From: Adiantum capillus-veneris
Lineage: Eukaryota > Streptophyta > Polypodiopsida > Polypodiales > Pteridaceae
DNA length: 62,000 bases
Direction: 5' to 3'
Assembly (NCBI GenBank): GCA_014529385.2
Contig: CM043964.1
Location: 9,003,497 to 9,065,496, forward strand
The notes beneath the pieces are model-generated. The model did not search any database, was not told where the DNA came from, and saw nothing but the letters and a program-made list of their open reading frames with translations. The position numbers and the translations under genes are program-made. Of this stretch, positions 43,800 through 54,043 are shown in pieces. Within the stretch, counting starts at the first letter, position 1; every line of letters starts with the position of its first letter.

Positions 43800-44266
43800 T
43801 GCTACAGACGGAAGTCGCGGCTGCCTTGAAAAATACCAAAAATAACACAATAAACAACATAAAACCGACTAATTGGCATACCTGGCACAATCATGTGGTC
43901 GCATGATCGCAAGATACACGAACAAAGAGAGAAAGAGAGCGGGAGAGAGTAAGCGAGCACATGCAGACGCACCTCCTAGAGCGGAGTGCTACGCCGGCAC
44001 GGTGAGAGAGAAGAGAAGAACAACACGGACACTGGGTGCAATCTCCCCCCGTACAAGAGTGACCATTTCCCTCTTGCACGTATTTCATTTATAGATTTCT
44101 TGAATGGTCAAATTGAGTACCAACTAGCCGGCCAGACATAATTGGCTAAAGCTCACGAAGAGCACTTGAATAATCAAATGTAACATCCTTCTGCATAATC
44201 CATTATCTGTTGATGCTCTTGCCACCTGCCAGCTGCAATAGACAATAAAATATCAATTCTATAACA
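43800..44266 (+). repeat. N left LTR (467 bp)
   Basis: From TGCTACAG to ATAACA. The last 203 bases match the right end of N with few differences (for example CCAACTAGCC against CAAACTGGCC). A convincing PBS is not visible after it. Confidence 0.65.
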
Positions 44267-46174
44267 TACCTCTCCGTTGGAAAGCAACTGTCCTCAGTTG
44301 CAAAGATAAAAATCTGCAAATAGTACTTGTAAAAAACAATGATTAGAAGTCTATATCAAATAGTAATAAAATTCATAAGATTAGATAATATTGCTTATGC
44401 TTGTCGTCATCCACATATTACGTATTCTAGTGTCCCATACCACTAGAATAAGCAGTATATGTACTACCCTGATGAATCAGGATATCATTGGTCACACTCA
44501 TCATCAATCTCATCACATAAACACTGTCGTAATAATCAGCAGATACCAAATCCCAATCCAATTCCAATTCCACAATATAAGTCTTAATCCAAATCACTTT
44601 CATTATGTACCCGGGTAACAAAATCATACCAGTTACAGTGGTGGCCAGCCACTGCAGCATGATTTTGTGATCGGTGTTGCCTAAATCGGCGAATCTACAC
44701 CAATAAGATGTGCTGCCTAAATCGGCGAATCTGCGTTTGGTATAATTTTAAAAATCATGAATCTACCATTTATCAATGTGTTGCCTAAATCGGAGAATCT
44801 GCACCAAGATGAGTATTTACACACTGCCTAAATCGGCAAGTCTGTGTGTTGGTGACCAATGGACTAGGCAAGACAGAAAAAAAACTAAACAGTGACTACC
44901 TGTGTGACACTACATTGGAGTTATTTGAGTAGCAGAGCACTTACAACATTTTTAATTTTTAATTTTTTTTTGTTCACTTACTCAAAGCACCTTAGCTCAC
45001 ATGAGTAGCTGCATAGCTGATTGGCAAACCATCTCAATAAAATCTCCTTTCAATACAATCAGAAGCCATGACCTTAGTAGTGTTTGAGTATTCAGCTTAG
45101 AACACAATGAAATAAGAAAAAAGGAATGACGTATTTGATGTATATACCAGGAGGGTATACTTTTTTTTTTTGTTGAAAATGTATATACCATTGTGTGGGG
45201 GGGGGGGGGGGGGGCGATAGGCAGAAGTATGAGAAAGCTGCAACTGTCAAACTTAACCAAAGTATAGTTAACAAATTCAAAATGTGTTAATTTTGTGTTA
45301 AGAAGTGGCCATGAAATAAAAGAAGGTGTCATCCTGATTAGTGTTGGGTAATAAACAGTGACTTAACATCTAAAGTGGCACAAATGTATATAGAAAAACT
45401 CAAAACTATTACACATGGGAGGAGTATCTATATCAAAATTAGAAAGGATCATAGACACATGCAAACATATCCTTTGAAGGTAGAGGTGAGTTTAAAATCA
45501 CTAGAATGAAAATATGAATCTTGTTAATACGAAAAAACACATGATAATGAGAGTTATGAAAGTTAGTCATCACACACAAAATAATATTTCTCACTAGTAA
45601 GTGCTTGCAAGGTCGTGTTTATTAGTGCGTCCATGAATGAATTCCTTGGATACCCATGTCCTAGAGCCTAGATGTAATGGGGTAGAATTTGACACTAGCT
45701 TGGGATTGGTAGTGTGTGTTTCGGTTATCCGGTTGTGGACAATGTAGTTTGGGCACGTTTTCCATGCTTCTTTAGTATGAAAGTTCAACTGGAATAAACT
45801 GACAAGTCCTATGCACCCATTAGTTGTGCGAGGGATGCACTAATGTGCATGAGGTATTTGATATGATTCTAACTCTCAATATTACTGACGAAATAGTGAG
45901 TCACTAGGCGTATGCATGGTAATATGGATAGCCATTACCAGAGTTTAGTTTGCAATACTACTTATGTAGAAAATGGATCGTGATACATTTGCATGACACA
46001 TGGAGAGTTTGTGGTTTGTGGAGGATTACCAAAATAGCAGAGCCTGGAATATAGTGAAGCTACAAAGATCATATCACATATGGGTGAAAACGTAAGGGTA
46101 AAAACAAGATACAGATAAAGGTGAACTCAGTAAGTTAAGATCGACAAAAACTATCACCAGAGATCTAAAAGATC

Positions 46175-46208
<34 letters not shown>
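44267..46208 (+). other. N interior, non-coding with short repeats
   Basis: No gene. Four TTGCCTAAATCGG/CTGCCTAAATCGG repeats lie at 44,677-44,845, an 18-base G-run at 45,197-45,214 and a (TA)n tract at about 46,178-46,206. The rest is AT-rich and unremarkable. Confidence 0.6.
44677..44845 (+). repeat. Four copies of a TGCCTAAATCGG motif
   Basis: TGCCTAAATCGG followed by CGAATCT or a close variant occurs starting at 44,678, 44,714, 44,782 and 44,825, interspersed with unrelated 20-45-base spacers. The flanking words (GCACCAAGATGAG, ACACCAATAAGATG) also partly repeat. Confidence 0.8.
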
Positions 46209-46211
<3 letters not shown>

Positions 46212-46411
46212 TTTCCTCTTGCACGTATTTCATTTATAGATTTCTTGAATGGTCAAATTGAGTACAAACTGGCCGGCCGGACATAATTGGCCAAAGCTCA
46301 CGAAGAGCACTTGAATAATCAAATGTAATATCCTTCTGCATAATCTATTATTTGCTGATGCTCTTGCCACCTGTCAGCTGCAATAGATAATAAAATATCA
46401 ATTCTATAACA
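46209..46411 (+). repeat. N right LTR, truncated (203 bp)
   Basis: Same length as the matching part of the left LTR, from CATTTTCCTCTTGCACG to TATAACA, with scattered substitutions. The first 264 bases of the LTR are absent. Confidence 0.7.
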
Positions 46412-46445
46412 TGATCACTGCCGATACATTTCAAAGAAGTCCGAG

Positions 46446-46517
<72 letters not shown>

Positions 46518-46693
46518 ACGTCCTAGTTCGCATCCAAAACTAGGTGGTGCCCCAAATTTGTGTAGGGTTAGGTTACGGGTTTGTGTGTGTGTTGTTGTTT
46601 TTTTCCAACCCCAACCCAATTGAGCAGCACGGGAGCCTAGAAGAGTGCTTAGAGGCCACTCTTCTTGTTGCCCGCCCTGGACCGCCTCACTAG

Positions 46694-47192
46694 CAACATT
46701 GGATGTCTATACCATTACCAACAGTCCAACAACAAAATTTTGCGATAAGGATGGACGGTAGAACCACCAGAACAAGAAGAGTTTTACAACTCCTCTGAAC
46801 ATTTGGAAGTAAATGATGAAGCAGATGATGAGTGTTCAGACACCTCAAGCGAGCGTGGAAATGAAACCGAGAATATCAAGTTTTATGATTTTGCTAATCA
46901 ACACCCTAGACGCCAGGGACGCTATAGGAGGAAACGAGCAAGAAACAAAGCGAGAGAGAACCTGATGCCCAAGATACAAGGTAAAACTCACTATTTGATG
47001 CTTGTAAAAGCAGAGGATTGTGTAAAAGATCAAATATCAGGAAGATTCTCAAAAAATCGAAAAGAAATAACGCGAGAGGAAATAAAACAGTTACGAAAAG
47101 CTAAAACTGAAACACAATCTCAAAAATAAAAAAAAGAAACAAGAAAAGACCAAGAGTGGACCAAACTAGAGCATAAACAGAAATATCAAGAA
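46694..47192 (+). pseudogene. H protease-RT linker region
   Basis: After T2 the H frame resumes at 46,758 with an acidic stretch (NDEADDECSD) and then a basic one (RRQGRYRRKRARNKAR). TAA codons at 46,746-46,748 and 47,127-47,129 interrupt it. It links the protease end before T2 to the RT that follows and lies in the same frame as both. No domain is recognised. Confidence 0.65.
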
Positions 47193-49628
47193 TTGAAACA
47201 CTCTTTACGTGAGATATGGAGTACTGAAGAAGATAGTGATGGTAAAGGGGAGTTAGAAAAGGGGAACATGAATGTACCATCGCACTATCGGAAATTTACT
47301 ATCCAGGACAGAAAAATCAGCATGACACCACCAGTCAGGGAAAGAACCAACCAAGAATCTTACAATGGGCCGGAAAATGCAAAAAAGATAGACCTCGCAG
47401 AACCATGCGAAAAGCCTCAGCCGGTCTATATAGCTAACGATTTAGAGCCTAAAGAAGAAGAACGGCTAACACAACTTCTCAAGAAGTATAAAGATGTGTT
47501 CGCTTGGTCCTATAAAGACCTCAAAGGAGTTGATCCATCGATATGCCAACATACAATTCCTTTGAAATCGGATGCAAAACCTAGCAAACAACGTCCTTAT
47601 ACATATAATGACACATTTGCTAAACTAATCAAGGAAGAGATTGATAAACTGACGGAAGTTGAATTCATCTATGAGATTGAACATACAGATTGGGTGTCAC
47701 CCATTGTGGTAGTTCCCAAAAAGAATGGAAAACTGCGAGTGTGTGTAAACCTCAAGAAGGTGAATGCAGCAACCATAAGGAATAATTATCCCTTGCCAAT
47801 CACAGAACATGTACTTGAGCGAGTGGCCGGGAAACGAGCTTATTCCTTTCTGGATGGGTTTTCAAGATACAACCAACTGGCAATAGCAAGGGAGGATCAA
47901 CACAAAACAGAGTTTGCCATAGAATGGGGGATTTATGCATATCGATTTATGCCCTTTGGCTTAACTAATTCCCCAGCCACTTTCCAAAGGTTAATGACGC
48001 ACGCATTCAAGGAATACCTAAGAATATTCTTAGAAATTTACATGGATGATCTTTGTGTACACTCTCTTCTACGAGAGGAGCATATCGACCATTTGCAAAA
48101 GGTCTTTGAAAAATGCAAGACGTATCAAATCTGTCTTAACCCGGAAAAGTGTGTATTCATGGTTAAGCAAGGCCGCATCTTAGGAAACATTGTCTCAAGA
48201 AATGGCATAACCATAGACCTAAACAAAGTCAAAGTCATTGTAGACCTACACAGGCCTACTAATGCGAAACAAGTGCAATCCTTCATGGGACACTCCGGAT
48301 ATTATCGAAGATTCATATACATGTATGCGGTTATCACACAACCTCTGTATCGTTTGCTAGTCAATTTTGAGTGGACCGAGGAGTGTGAAACTTCATTCCA
48401 AAAGCTAAAGGAAAACCTTATATCAGCACCTGTACTAAAAGCACCAGATTGGGAAAAGATATTCCATGTGCACATTCATGCTTCAGTATATGCCATTGGA
48501 AGTATTCTGGCTCAACATGGAGACGGAACAATGGATTTTCCAATTTGCTATGCGAGCCGACAGTTAAACAGTGCAGAAAAGAACTACACCACCACCAAGC
48601 GGGAAGGGTTAGGAATGATTTATGCTGTAAAGAAATTTTGGCATTATTTGCTCGCAAATAAATTTGTGTTCTTCACAGATCATCAAGCTCTTTTGTATCT
48701 GGTAAATAATCCTTGCAACATAGGGAGAATCGTACGTTGGTTTATTATATTCCTAGAATTTGACTTCACAGTGGTGGTCAAAAAGGGTACAACCCATCTA
48801 CGAGCGAATCATCTTTCAAGGATACACAACGGGGAAGCTCCTGAAGGTGTAGATGATGACATACCAGATGCTTATCTTTTCAACATTGAGCTGGTACCCA
48901 AATGTTCTCAGGAAATTGTTAGCATTCTTTCCTTTGCAAGTAGGTTTGATAATACGGAATGCAGATCCAAACAGCAAACAATTCGAAAAACAAAAAACTT
49001 CCAGTTGATAGCAGGACGGCTATATCATCTTGGATCGGACCTAATCCTACAATTATGTATAAATCCAGAAGAATTCGAGTGCTACCTTGAAGAGGCACAT
49101 GTCCAGGGTTGTGCATTTCATTGTTCAACAGTGAAAACACACCAGAGACTGAAACAGTTAGGGGTTTATTGGCCAACTATGTATGCGAACACACATTCTT
49201 ATGTTACCAATTGTACTATATGTAGTGCCAAAATACTAGTGGATCACGCAACTTTGTTTCAGATAAACATAGCACCTGCATGGAGTCAATGTATCATTGA
49301 CTTCTTAACCACCAGGACGTTCCCTGAGAACATCACAAGAGCACGGAAAAAAGCTATGGAGCTGGAAGCTCGTGACTTTCAGTTAATTGGGAACCAACTC
49401 TATAAGCGGGGAAAGGACAATCAACTTAGAATCTGTGCAAGTGAAAGCGAATACCTGCTGATTCTAGAACATGCACATAGTGGAATAAGTGGAGGCCATT
49501 TTTCGGGCGATAAGACGACAAAAATTTTCTTAACGGCAAGAACTTGGTGGCCTACATTGCACATGGATGCTGAAGAGTTTGTAAAGCGTTGTGATGCATG
49601 TCAACGCACCAAGGTGCCAATAAAATGA
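47193..49628 (+). CDS. pol: H reverse transcriptase, RNase H and two integrase zinc domains
   Basis: An open frame of 811 residues. RT: VSPIVVVPKKNGKLRVCV (about 47,694), FLDGFSRYNQL, YRFMPFGLTNSPATF, and YMDD at 48,039-48,050. RNase H: HVHIHASVYAIGSIL, where the first catalytic aspartate is His, then KREGLGMIYA and FFTDHQALLYL. Next come two zinc domains in tandem. The first has AHVQGCAFH (HX6H, about 49,098-49,121) and NCTICS (about 49,209); the second has AHSGISGGH and RCDACQ (about 49,475-49,602). Each has the HX6H-CX2C layout and a YWPT/WWPT block between. The TGA at 49,626-49,628 probably replaced CGA; the integrase core continues in frame. Confidence 0.88.
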   Translation: MKHSLREIWSTEEDSDGKGELEKGNMNVPSHYRKFTIQDRKISMTPPVRERTNQESYNGPENAKKIDLAEPCEKPQPVYIANDLEPKEEERLTQLLKKYKDVFAWSYKDLKGVDPSICQHTIPLKSDAKPSKQRPYTYNDTFAKLIKEEIDKLTEVEFIYEIEHTDWVSPIVVVPKKNGKLRVCVNLKKVNAATIRNNYPLPITEHVLERVAGKRAYSFLDGFSRYNQLAIAREDQHKTEFAIEWGIYAYRFMPFGLTNSPATFQRLMTHAFKEYLRIFLEIYMDDLCVHSLLREEHIDHLQKVFEKCKTYQICLNPEKCVFMVKQGRILGNIVSRNGITIDLNKVKVIVDLHRPTNAKQVQSFMGHSGYYRRFIYMYAVITQPLYRLLVNFEWTEECETSFQKLKENLISAPVLKAPDWEKIFHVHIHASVYAIGSILAQHGDGTMDFPICYASRQLNSAEKNYTTTKREGLGMIYAVKKFWHYLLANKFVFFTDHQALLYLVNNPCNIGRIVRWFIIFLEFDFTVVVKKGTTHLRANHLSRIHNGEAPEGVDDDIPDAYLFNIELVPKCSQEIVSILSFASRFDNTECRSKQQTIRKTKNFQLIAGRLYHLGSDLILQLCINPEEFECYLEEAHVQGCAFHCSTVKTHQRLKQLGVYWPTMYANTHSYVTNCTICSAKILVDHATLFQINIAPAWSQCIIDFLTTRTFPENITRARKKAMELEARDFQLIGNQLYKRGKDNQLRICASESEYLLILEHAHSGISGGHFSGDKTTKIFLTARTWWPTLHMDAEEFVKRCDACQRTKVPIK

Positions 49629-50399
49629 GATGATATGCCATTACGGCCAATGATGGGAGAAGGAGCATTTGCAAAATGGGGCATTGATTTTGTGGGACCT
49701 ATATCACCCCCTGCATATCGCACCCATACCCAATATATCATTGTGGCTACGGACTATCTCACAAAATGGGTCAAAGCCAAGGCAACACAAAAAGTTGATG
49801 CACGCACCACTGCACAATTTTTGTATGAGAATGTTTTTGTACGTTACGGGTTACCAATAGAAATTGTCAGTGATCGTGGGACACATTTTCTCAATGAAGT
49901 GATTGAATACTTGCTAGAGGAATTCATGGTCATACATAGGAAATCTGCACCATACCATCCACAGGCCAATGGGCAAGTTGAGGCCACAAATAAAACATTA
50001 TGCACGGTTCTCACGAAAATAGTGTCAGAACCAAGAACAGATTGGGATCAGCAGCTACACTTAACACTATGGGCATACAGGGTAGCTTACAAAACATCAA
50101 TCGGAACAACACCATACAACATGGTGTTTGGCCTAAATGCTATACTACCCATAGAGTTTTTAATTCCAACTCTACTAGTAGCAAAAAGCTTAGAATGGAC
50201 AGGGAATGAGCTCTCTTCAAGAATTGATGATCTTGAAAAGCTAGATGAACTCCGCTTACGAGCTGCCGCTTCAATCTATGCTAAAAAGAGAAGACAAAAA
50301 GAATTTTTTGACAAACATGTGCGATCTAAAGAGTTCAAAACAGGTGATTACGTACTTGTTTATACCTTGAGGCAACATGCCAAGAAACTTAAAAAGTGA
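49629..50399 (+). CDS. pol: H integrase core
   Basis: It continues the frame after TGA. DDMPLRPM and FAKWGIDFVGP lead into the catalytic core: D in VATDYLTKWVKA (about 49,745), D in IVSDRGTHF (about 49,864) and E in QVEATNKTL (about 49,975), all three kept. PYHPQANGQ precedes the glutamate. The C-terminal part (RLRAAASIYAKKRRQKEFFDKHV...GDYVLVYTLRQ) is the usual basic tail. The stop at 50,397-50,399 lies inside this tail and is again TGA. Confidence 0.87.
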   Translation, partial: DDMPLRPMMGEGAFAKWGIDFVGPISPPAYRTHTQYIIVATDYLTKWVKAKATQKVDARTTAQFLYENVFVRYGLPIEIVSDRGTHFLNEVIEYLLEEFMVIHRKSAPYHPQANGQVEATNKTLCTVLTKIVSEPRTDWDQQLHLTLWAYRVAYKTSIGTTPYNMVFGLNAILPIEFLIPTLLVAKSLEWTGNELSSRIDDLEKLDELRLRAAASIYAKKRRQKEFFDKHVRSKEFKTGDYVLVYTLRQHAKKLKK

Positions 50400-51170
50400 G
50401 GGATGGGACCATTTATGATTAGTGATCTATCACAAAGTGGAGCTGTCAAGCTTGCTACATTAGCAGGTGAAGAAATGCCAAACTGGATTAGTGGATGTAG
50501 ACTTAAGAGATATCATCTACCACTCACAGAGGAGATGCTCCAACAAATGTATCAAGGAAAACAAAGAATGAAGGAAAAACAGAGAGTACGAGAGGAAGCT
50601 CAAGCAAAAGCACAAGAACGCATTGCAAAAAAAAGACTTCTGCGACAACAACAAAATGGACCACCATTGCGAATCAATGCCATTCGACTAACGAAGCTAG
50701 ATGAACTCCGCTTACAAGCTGCCGCTTCAATCTATGCTAAAAAGAGAAGACAAAAAGAATTTTTTGACAAACATGTGCGATCTAAAGAGTTCAAAACAGG
50801 TGATTACGTACTTGTTTATACCTTGAGGCAACATGCCAAGAAACTTAAAAAGTGAGGGATGGGACCATTTGTGATTAGTGATCTATCACAAAGTGGAGCT
50901 GTCAAGCTTGCTACATTAGCAGGTGAAGAAATGCCAAACTGGATTAGTGGATGTAGACTGAAGAGATATCATCTACCACTCACAGAGGAGATGCTCCAAC
51001 AAATGTATCAAGGAAAACAAAGAATGAAGGAAAAACAGAGAGTACGAGAGGAAGCTCAAGCAAAAGCACAAGAACGCATTGCAAAAAAAAGACTTCTGCG
51101 ACAACAACAAAATGGACAACAACAACAAAATGGACCACCATTGCGAATCAATGCCATTCGACTAACGAAG
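50241..51170 (+). repeat. 456-bp tandem duplication in the H integrase tail
   Basis: The segment starting CTAGATGAACTCCGCTTAC at 50,241 recurs at 50,697. Unit 1 ends and unit 2 starts within an ACGAAGCTAGATGAA-type word that is also present at the start, which looks like the junction. Unit 2 has an 18-base expansion (AACAACAACAAAATGGAC, about 51,106-51,130). Both units contain the same TGA stop (50,397 and 50,853), so the stop is older than the duplication or was copied between units. Confidence 0.92.
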
Positions 51171-52267
51171 TTGGATGAAGAAACAGTGGAGCCAATAATT
51201 GCGGTCAAAGCGGGCAGCAATCAAGTTGAATCAACAGCCTTGCTTGATTCTCGGGCTCAAGCAAATTTAATCTCTTACGGATTATACCAAAGCTTAAGGT
51301 CACAGGTCAGCTTCATCCTACTCCTCAAGTGCTGGAAATTAGCATTTCACACCCATTGAAAACATTGGGATGGACTATATTGCATGTACAGATACATCAA
51401 TATATTTACCCACACAAATTCTATGTGGTGGCAGATGAAAGCACACAACACCCAATGATGTTGGGACAACCTTGGCAAAAAGAGTACAATGTGCAGATAG
51501 ATTGGATAGCAAAGGCAGTCAAAATTCAGCATGAACATCAACAACAGGTGATAGCCTTTGCTCAGCAATACCAGAATGATAAGCTGCAAGCCATGCAATC
51601 ACTGGAACAGAAGCCAAAAGCAAAAATTCCATCAAAGAATGACCTGATAACCGAGACCAACAATCAAGTAAAAGCCAACCATGCTAATTACAGACATATG
51701 CAGTCACTGGCCGCAATGCAAAGATCTAGGTTAGCAAAACAAAGAAAACAAGTATGGATGAGGAAGGATAGAAATGCCATGGCGGACAAACAACAATGCA
51801 TGAACAAAATTCCAACAAAGCAGATGGTTCAACCACAAACCAAGGGCATAAAACAGATATGGATCCCGAAGAAAATGTTTAGCCATAACCTAAATGTCAC
51901 TCACATTTGGATACCAAAGCAAAAGCAAAAGAAACTCCCTTCAGTATAAGCACCAACGGAAGGCAGACAACTGCATTTCAAAAAGGAAAACCGCTTTATG
52001 TGGATGCCAATCAACAACAAATCAATGGCAAACAAGAAAGTACCAAGACAAAAACCGGAAGCAACTAAATACCAATGGAAAGCAAAGGCAATACGGCCCA
52101 TAACCATTACTGCCCAGCCAATTCTCTCCTTAGTCACAGCTACGGCTCTATCAACAGTGTCGGCAAAGCAAGTGCCTTTTGCAAAAAAGACAATTAAACA
52201 GAGAGCAGTAGAGTTACAACTGTTACTTGCAAAAAAAACAGGAAACCTGGACGGCGAATGCCAATAA
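51171..52267 (+). pseudogene. H second protease-like domain and W-x-P-K region
   Basis: Downstream of integrase a new retropepsin-like domain begins: TALLDSRAQANLISYGLY (about 51,236), where DSR replaces the catalytic DSG/DTG, a frameshift near 51,310, then FYVVADESTQHPMMLGQPW and YNVQIDW (about 51,419-51,500), the ILG-x-PW end of the fold. The frame (+2 from 51,329) continues through a Gln-rich stretch to spaced motifs QVWMRK (about 51,750), QIWIPK (about 51,855), HIWIPK (about 51,903) and, after TAA at 51,947-51,949, MWMPIN (51,998), ending at 52,267. The motif resembles X ORF3. Function unknown. Confidence 0.7.
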
Positions 52268-54043
52268 GCATCTTGCTTATACCCTTCTCTTGCACAACAT
52301 TACTTTTTCCATGCATTGACCGAGTATGCATAAAGTAGGGCCACAGTAATCGGCCAGGCATTAGCACAACTTTTTCAACCTATGCATGGTACATACTCCG
52401 AGGCAATACCTTGTTGTCCGGGAGGACTCCGACTAGGAGGGGGTGAGGCATTCTCAAATGCGGAACCAATAAAAGAAACAGGGCATGATTTTTGACTATT
52501 TTAAGGGTTGTTGTTTGATTGCAAAATTTTCTGGAGTAACCCAAGTATAGATACCCTTATACAGCATGTATCCACAGGTATATGGGGCCAAACTCCAAAT
52601 CAAGTCCCTAGGTGTATGTATATAAGTAGAAATAGCCATTTCTCAGGCAAAATATTGGTAAAACGGAGAAATCTGGCCATGAAAATTGTATGCAAGTGTA
52701 TATAATGTTTTGCAGTGATGTTTGTGATTTATTATGATTTTTGGGGATTTTCTGGGTTTGATTTGCTATTTTCCTTTTAATTTTGCTAATTTTCGGTAGA
52801 AAAACTTCAAAAATACAAAAATCAGGTGAAAAATAGTCATAATGAAAAACAAAAAATATGGGGATGATCAGTGACTATAGGAAAACCTATGGTACAGTGG
52901 GGGTGCAATTATGAGACTGGAGCGGAAAGCGTGTTTTGGCCAGGTTTTGACCGAAATGCCAAATTACTGGTAAACAGAGCAAATGGAGTCTAAATCAAGA
53001 AATTTTTGAGCCTAAACCGCATCTCGCAAGAAGATAGGAGCACATGTCAAATTTCATGAAAAGTGGTTTGGGGACCTCCATTATAAGAAATTTTCACCCC
53101 ATTTTTTAGCTCATTCTCACTATTGACTTTGTGGAGAGAGCTTTTGCCACCTAGAGCGGACCGACCTTCCAGCAGCTTCTACGACGTGCACGACTACCCG
53201 ACGAGCTCCAAACATGAGAGGTAGGCTCACCACCTTGAGCTTTTCGTGCATGTTTGTCATTATGTCACGAAAACTAGCGTAGGGGTCACACACAAAGCGG
53301 GCGGTAGAGACCTACAAGTAGATACGGCGGCCTAACGGCTAACCCGAAAGCAACAAAACTTCATCGGCAGCTTACCCTAGTCTAGGAGACCAGTCCTGGA
53401 TGTCCAAAGGCAGTAGGAAACCAACGAAAAAAACCCTAATTTCCAGAAACCCACGAGAGACCACCAAATGGGAAATCAGCGAAACGGCAACCAAATGCTA
53501 CCAAAATTCATGGGTAGGAGCATCTCGACATACTTGACAAGTCTATATGACCCGCATGACCAAAAAGTGACCTCAAGCGTCACTAAACTTCAGAAACGGC
53601 ATCAGACACACAAAGCGTCAAATTGCACTTGCGGCCAAACCTCAAGTCTGTTTGCCACCAAACTTCACCGAGCAGCCTTCCTAGACCATCAACAACCAAG
53701 TCCTATGGTGGTAGACCACCACAAATCATTGAAGGTATGTAAACGCAACCACAAGTGCTTCTAGAGTGACAAATTGCCAAATGGATCTCCGGTGAAGCCA
53801 AAGTCGACAAAAACCATATGGCAAGGATCCCCAAGGGATCATGAATTTATGGAGACCAACATCAAGAAATTTCATCGCCAAAAAGCACTCCAAATGTCAG
53901 AAAATGGATCGGAGGCTCTGAAGTCCACACAGAGAGTTATTCTCTATCCATTTGACTTTTTTGTTGAAATTAGGCTCAAAAGGGACTTAGGGGGGTCAAG
54001 GGCAAGCACTAGGAGCACCAGCAACAATGAAAAAATCACCAGG
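52268..54043 (+). other. H 3' non-coding region
   Basis: About 1.8 kb without a convincing gene. Frames at 53,468-53,764 and 53,774-54,121 are open but have no recognisable content and run into the palindrome repeats, so I treat them as chance. The base composition is similar to the H leader. Confidence 0.55.

Larger units (their letters stand above)
43800..46411 (+). mobile_element. N: small non-coding LTR-type element in the T2 LTR
   Basis: It starts TGCTACAGACGG and ends TCTATAACA, and TGATC is duplicated at 43,795-43,799 and 46,412-46,416; the undisturbed site is in the 5' LTR (35,244-35,248). A 203-base terminal direct repeat is present (44,064-44,266 and 46,209-46,411), but the left copy extends further left to 43,800, so the right LTR seems 5'-truncated next to a (TA)n tract. 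No protein is encoded. Orientation is assumed from the repeat. It is TRIM/LARD-like. Confidence 0.75.
32869..46689 (+). mobile_element. T2: Tat-type Ty3/gypsy element inside H
   Basis: LTRs of about 2.67 kb start TGATAGCC/TGATCGTC and end ACCGCCTGA/ACCGCCTCA. ACTAG lies before the 5' LTR (32,864-32,868) and (A)CTAG after the 3' LTR (46,689-46,693), so a 4-5 bp target duplication is present. The insertion falls between the protease and RT of H. Internally there are leader ORFs, gag-protease, RT, a degenerate RNase H, a second archaeal-type RNase H and integrase, the known Tat-lineage order. The 3' LTR is split by N. Stops and frameshifts make it inactive. Confidence 0.92.
41423..46689 (+). repeat. 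T2 3' LTR, split by N
   Basis: The left part (41,423-43,799) follows the 5' LTR base by base up to TTGCTTGATC; the right part (46,417-46,689) resumes with ACTGCCGATACATTTC and ends ACCGCCTCA. Together they make about 2,650 bases, matching the 2,669 of the 5' LTR. Its (CT)n tract (46,449-46,515) is shorter than in the 5' LTR. Confidence 0.92.

Noticed and set aside
43873-44094. Small ORF in N as a possible N protein
   Set aside because: It is in the LTR part of N, has no recognisable motif, and N otherwise lacks coding content.
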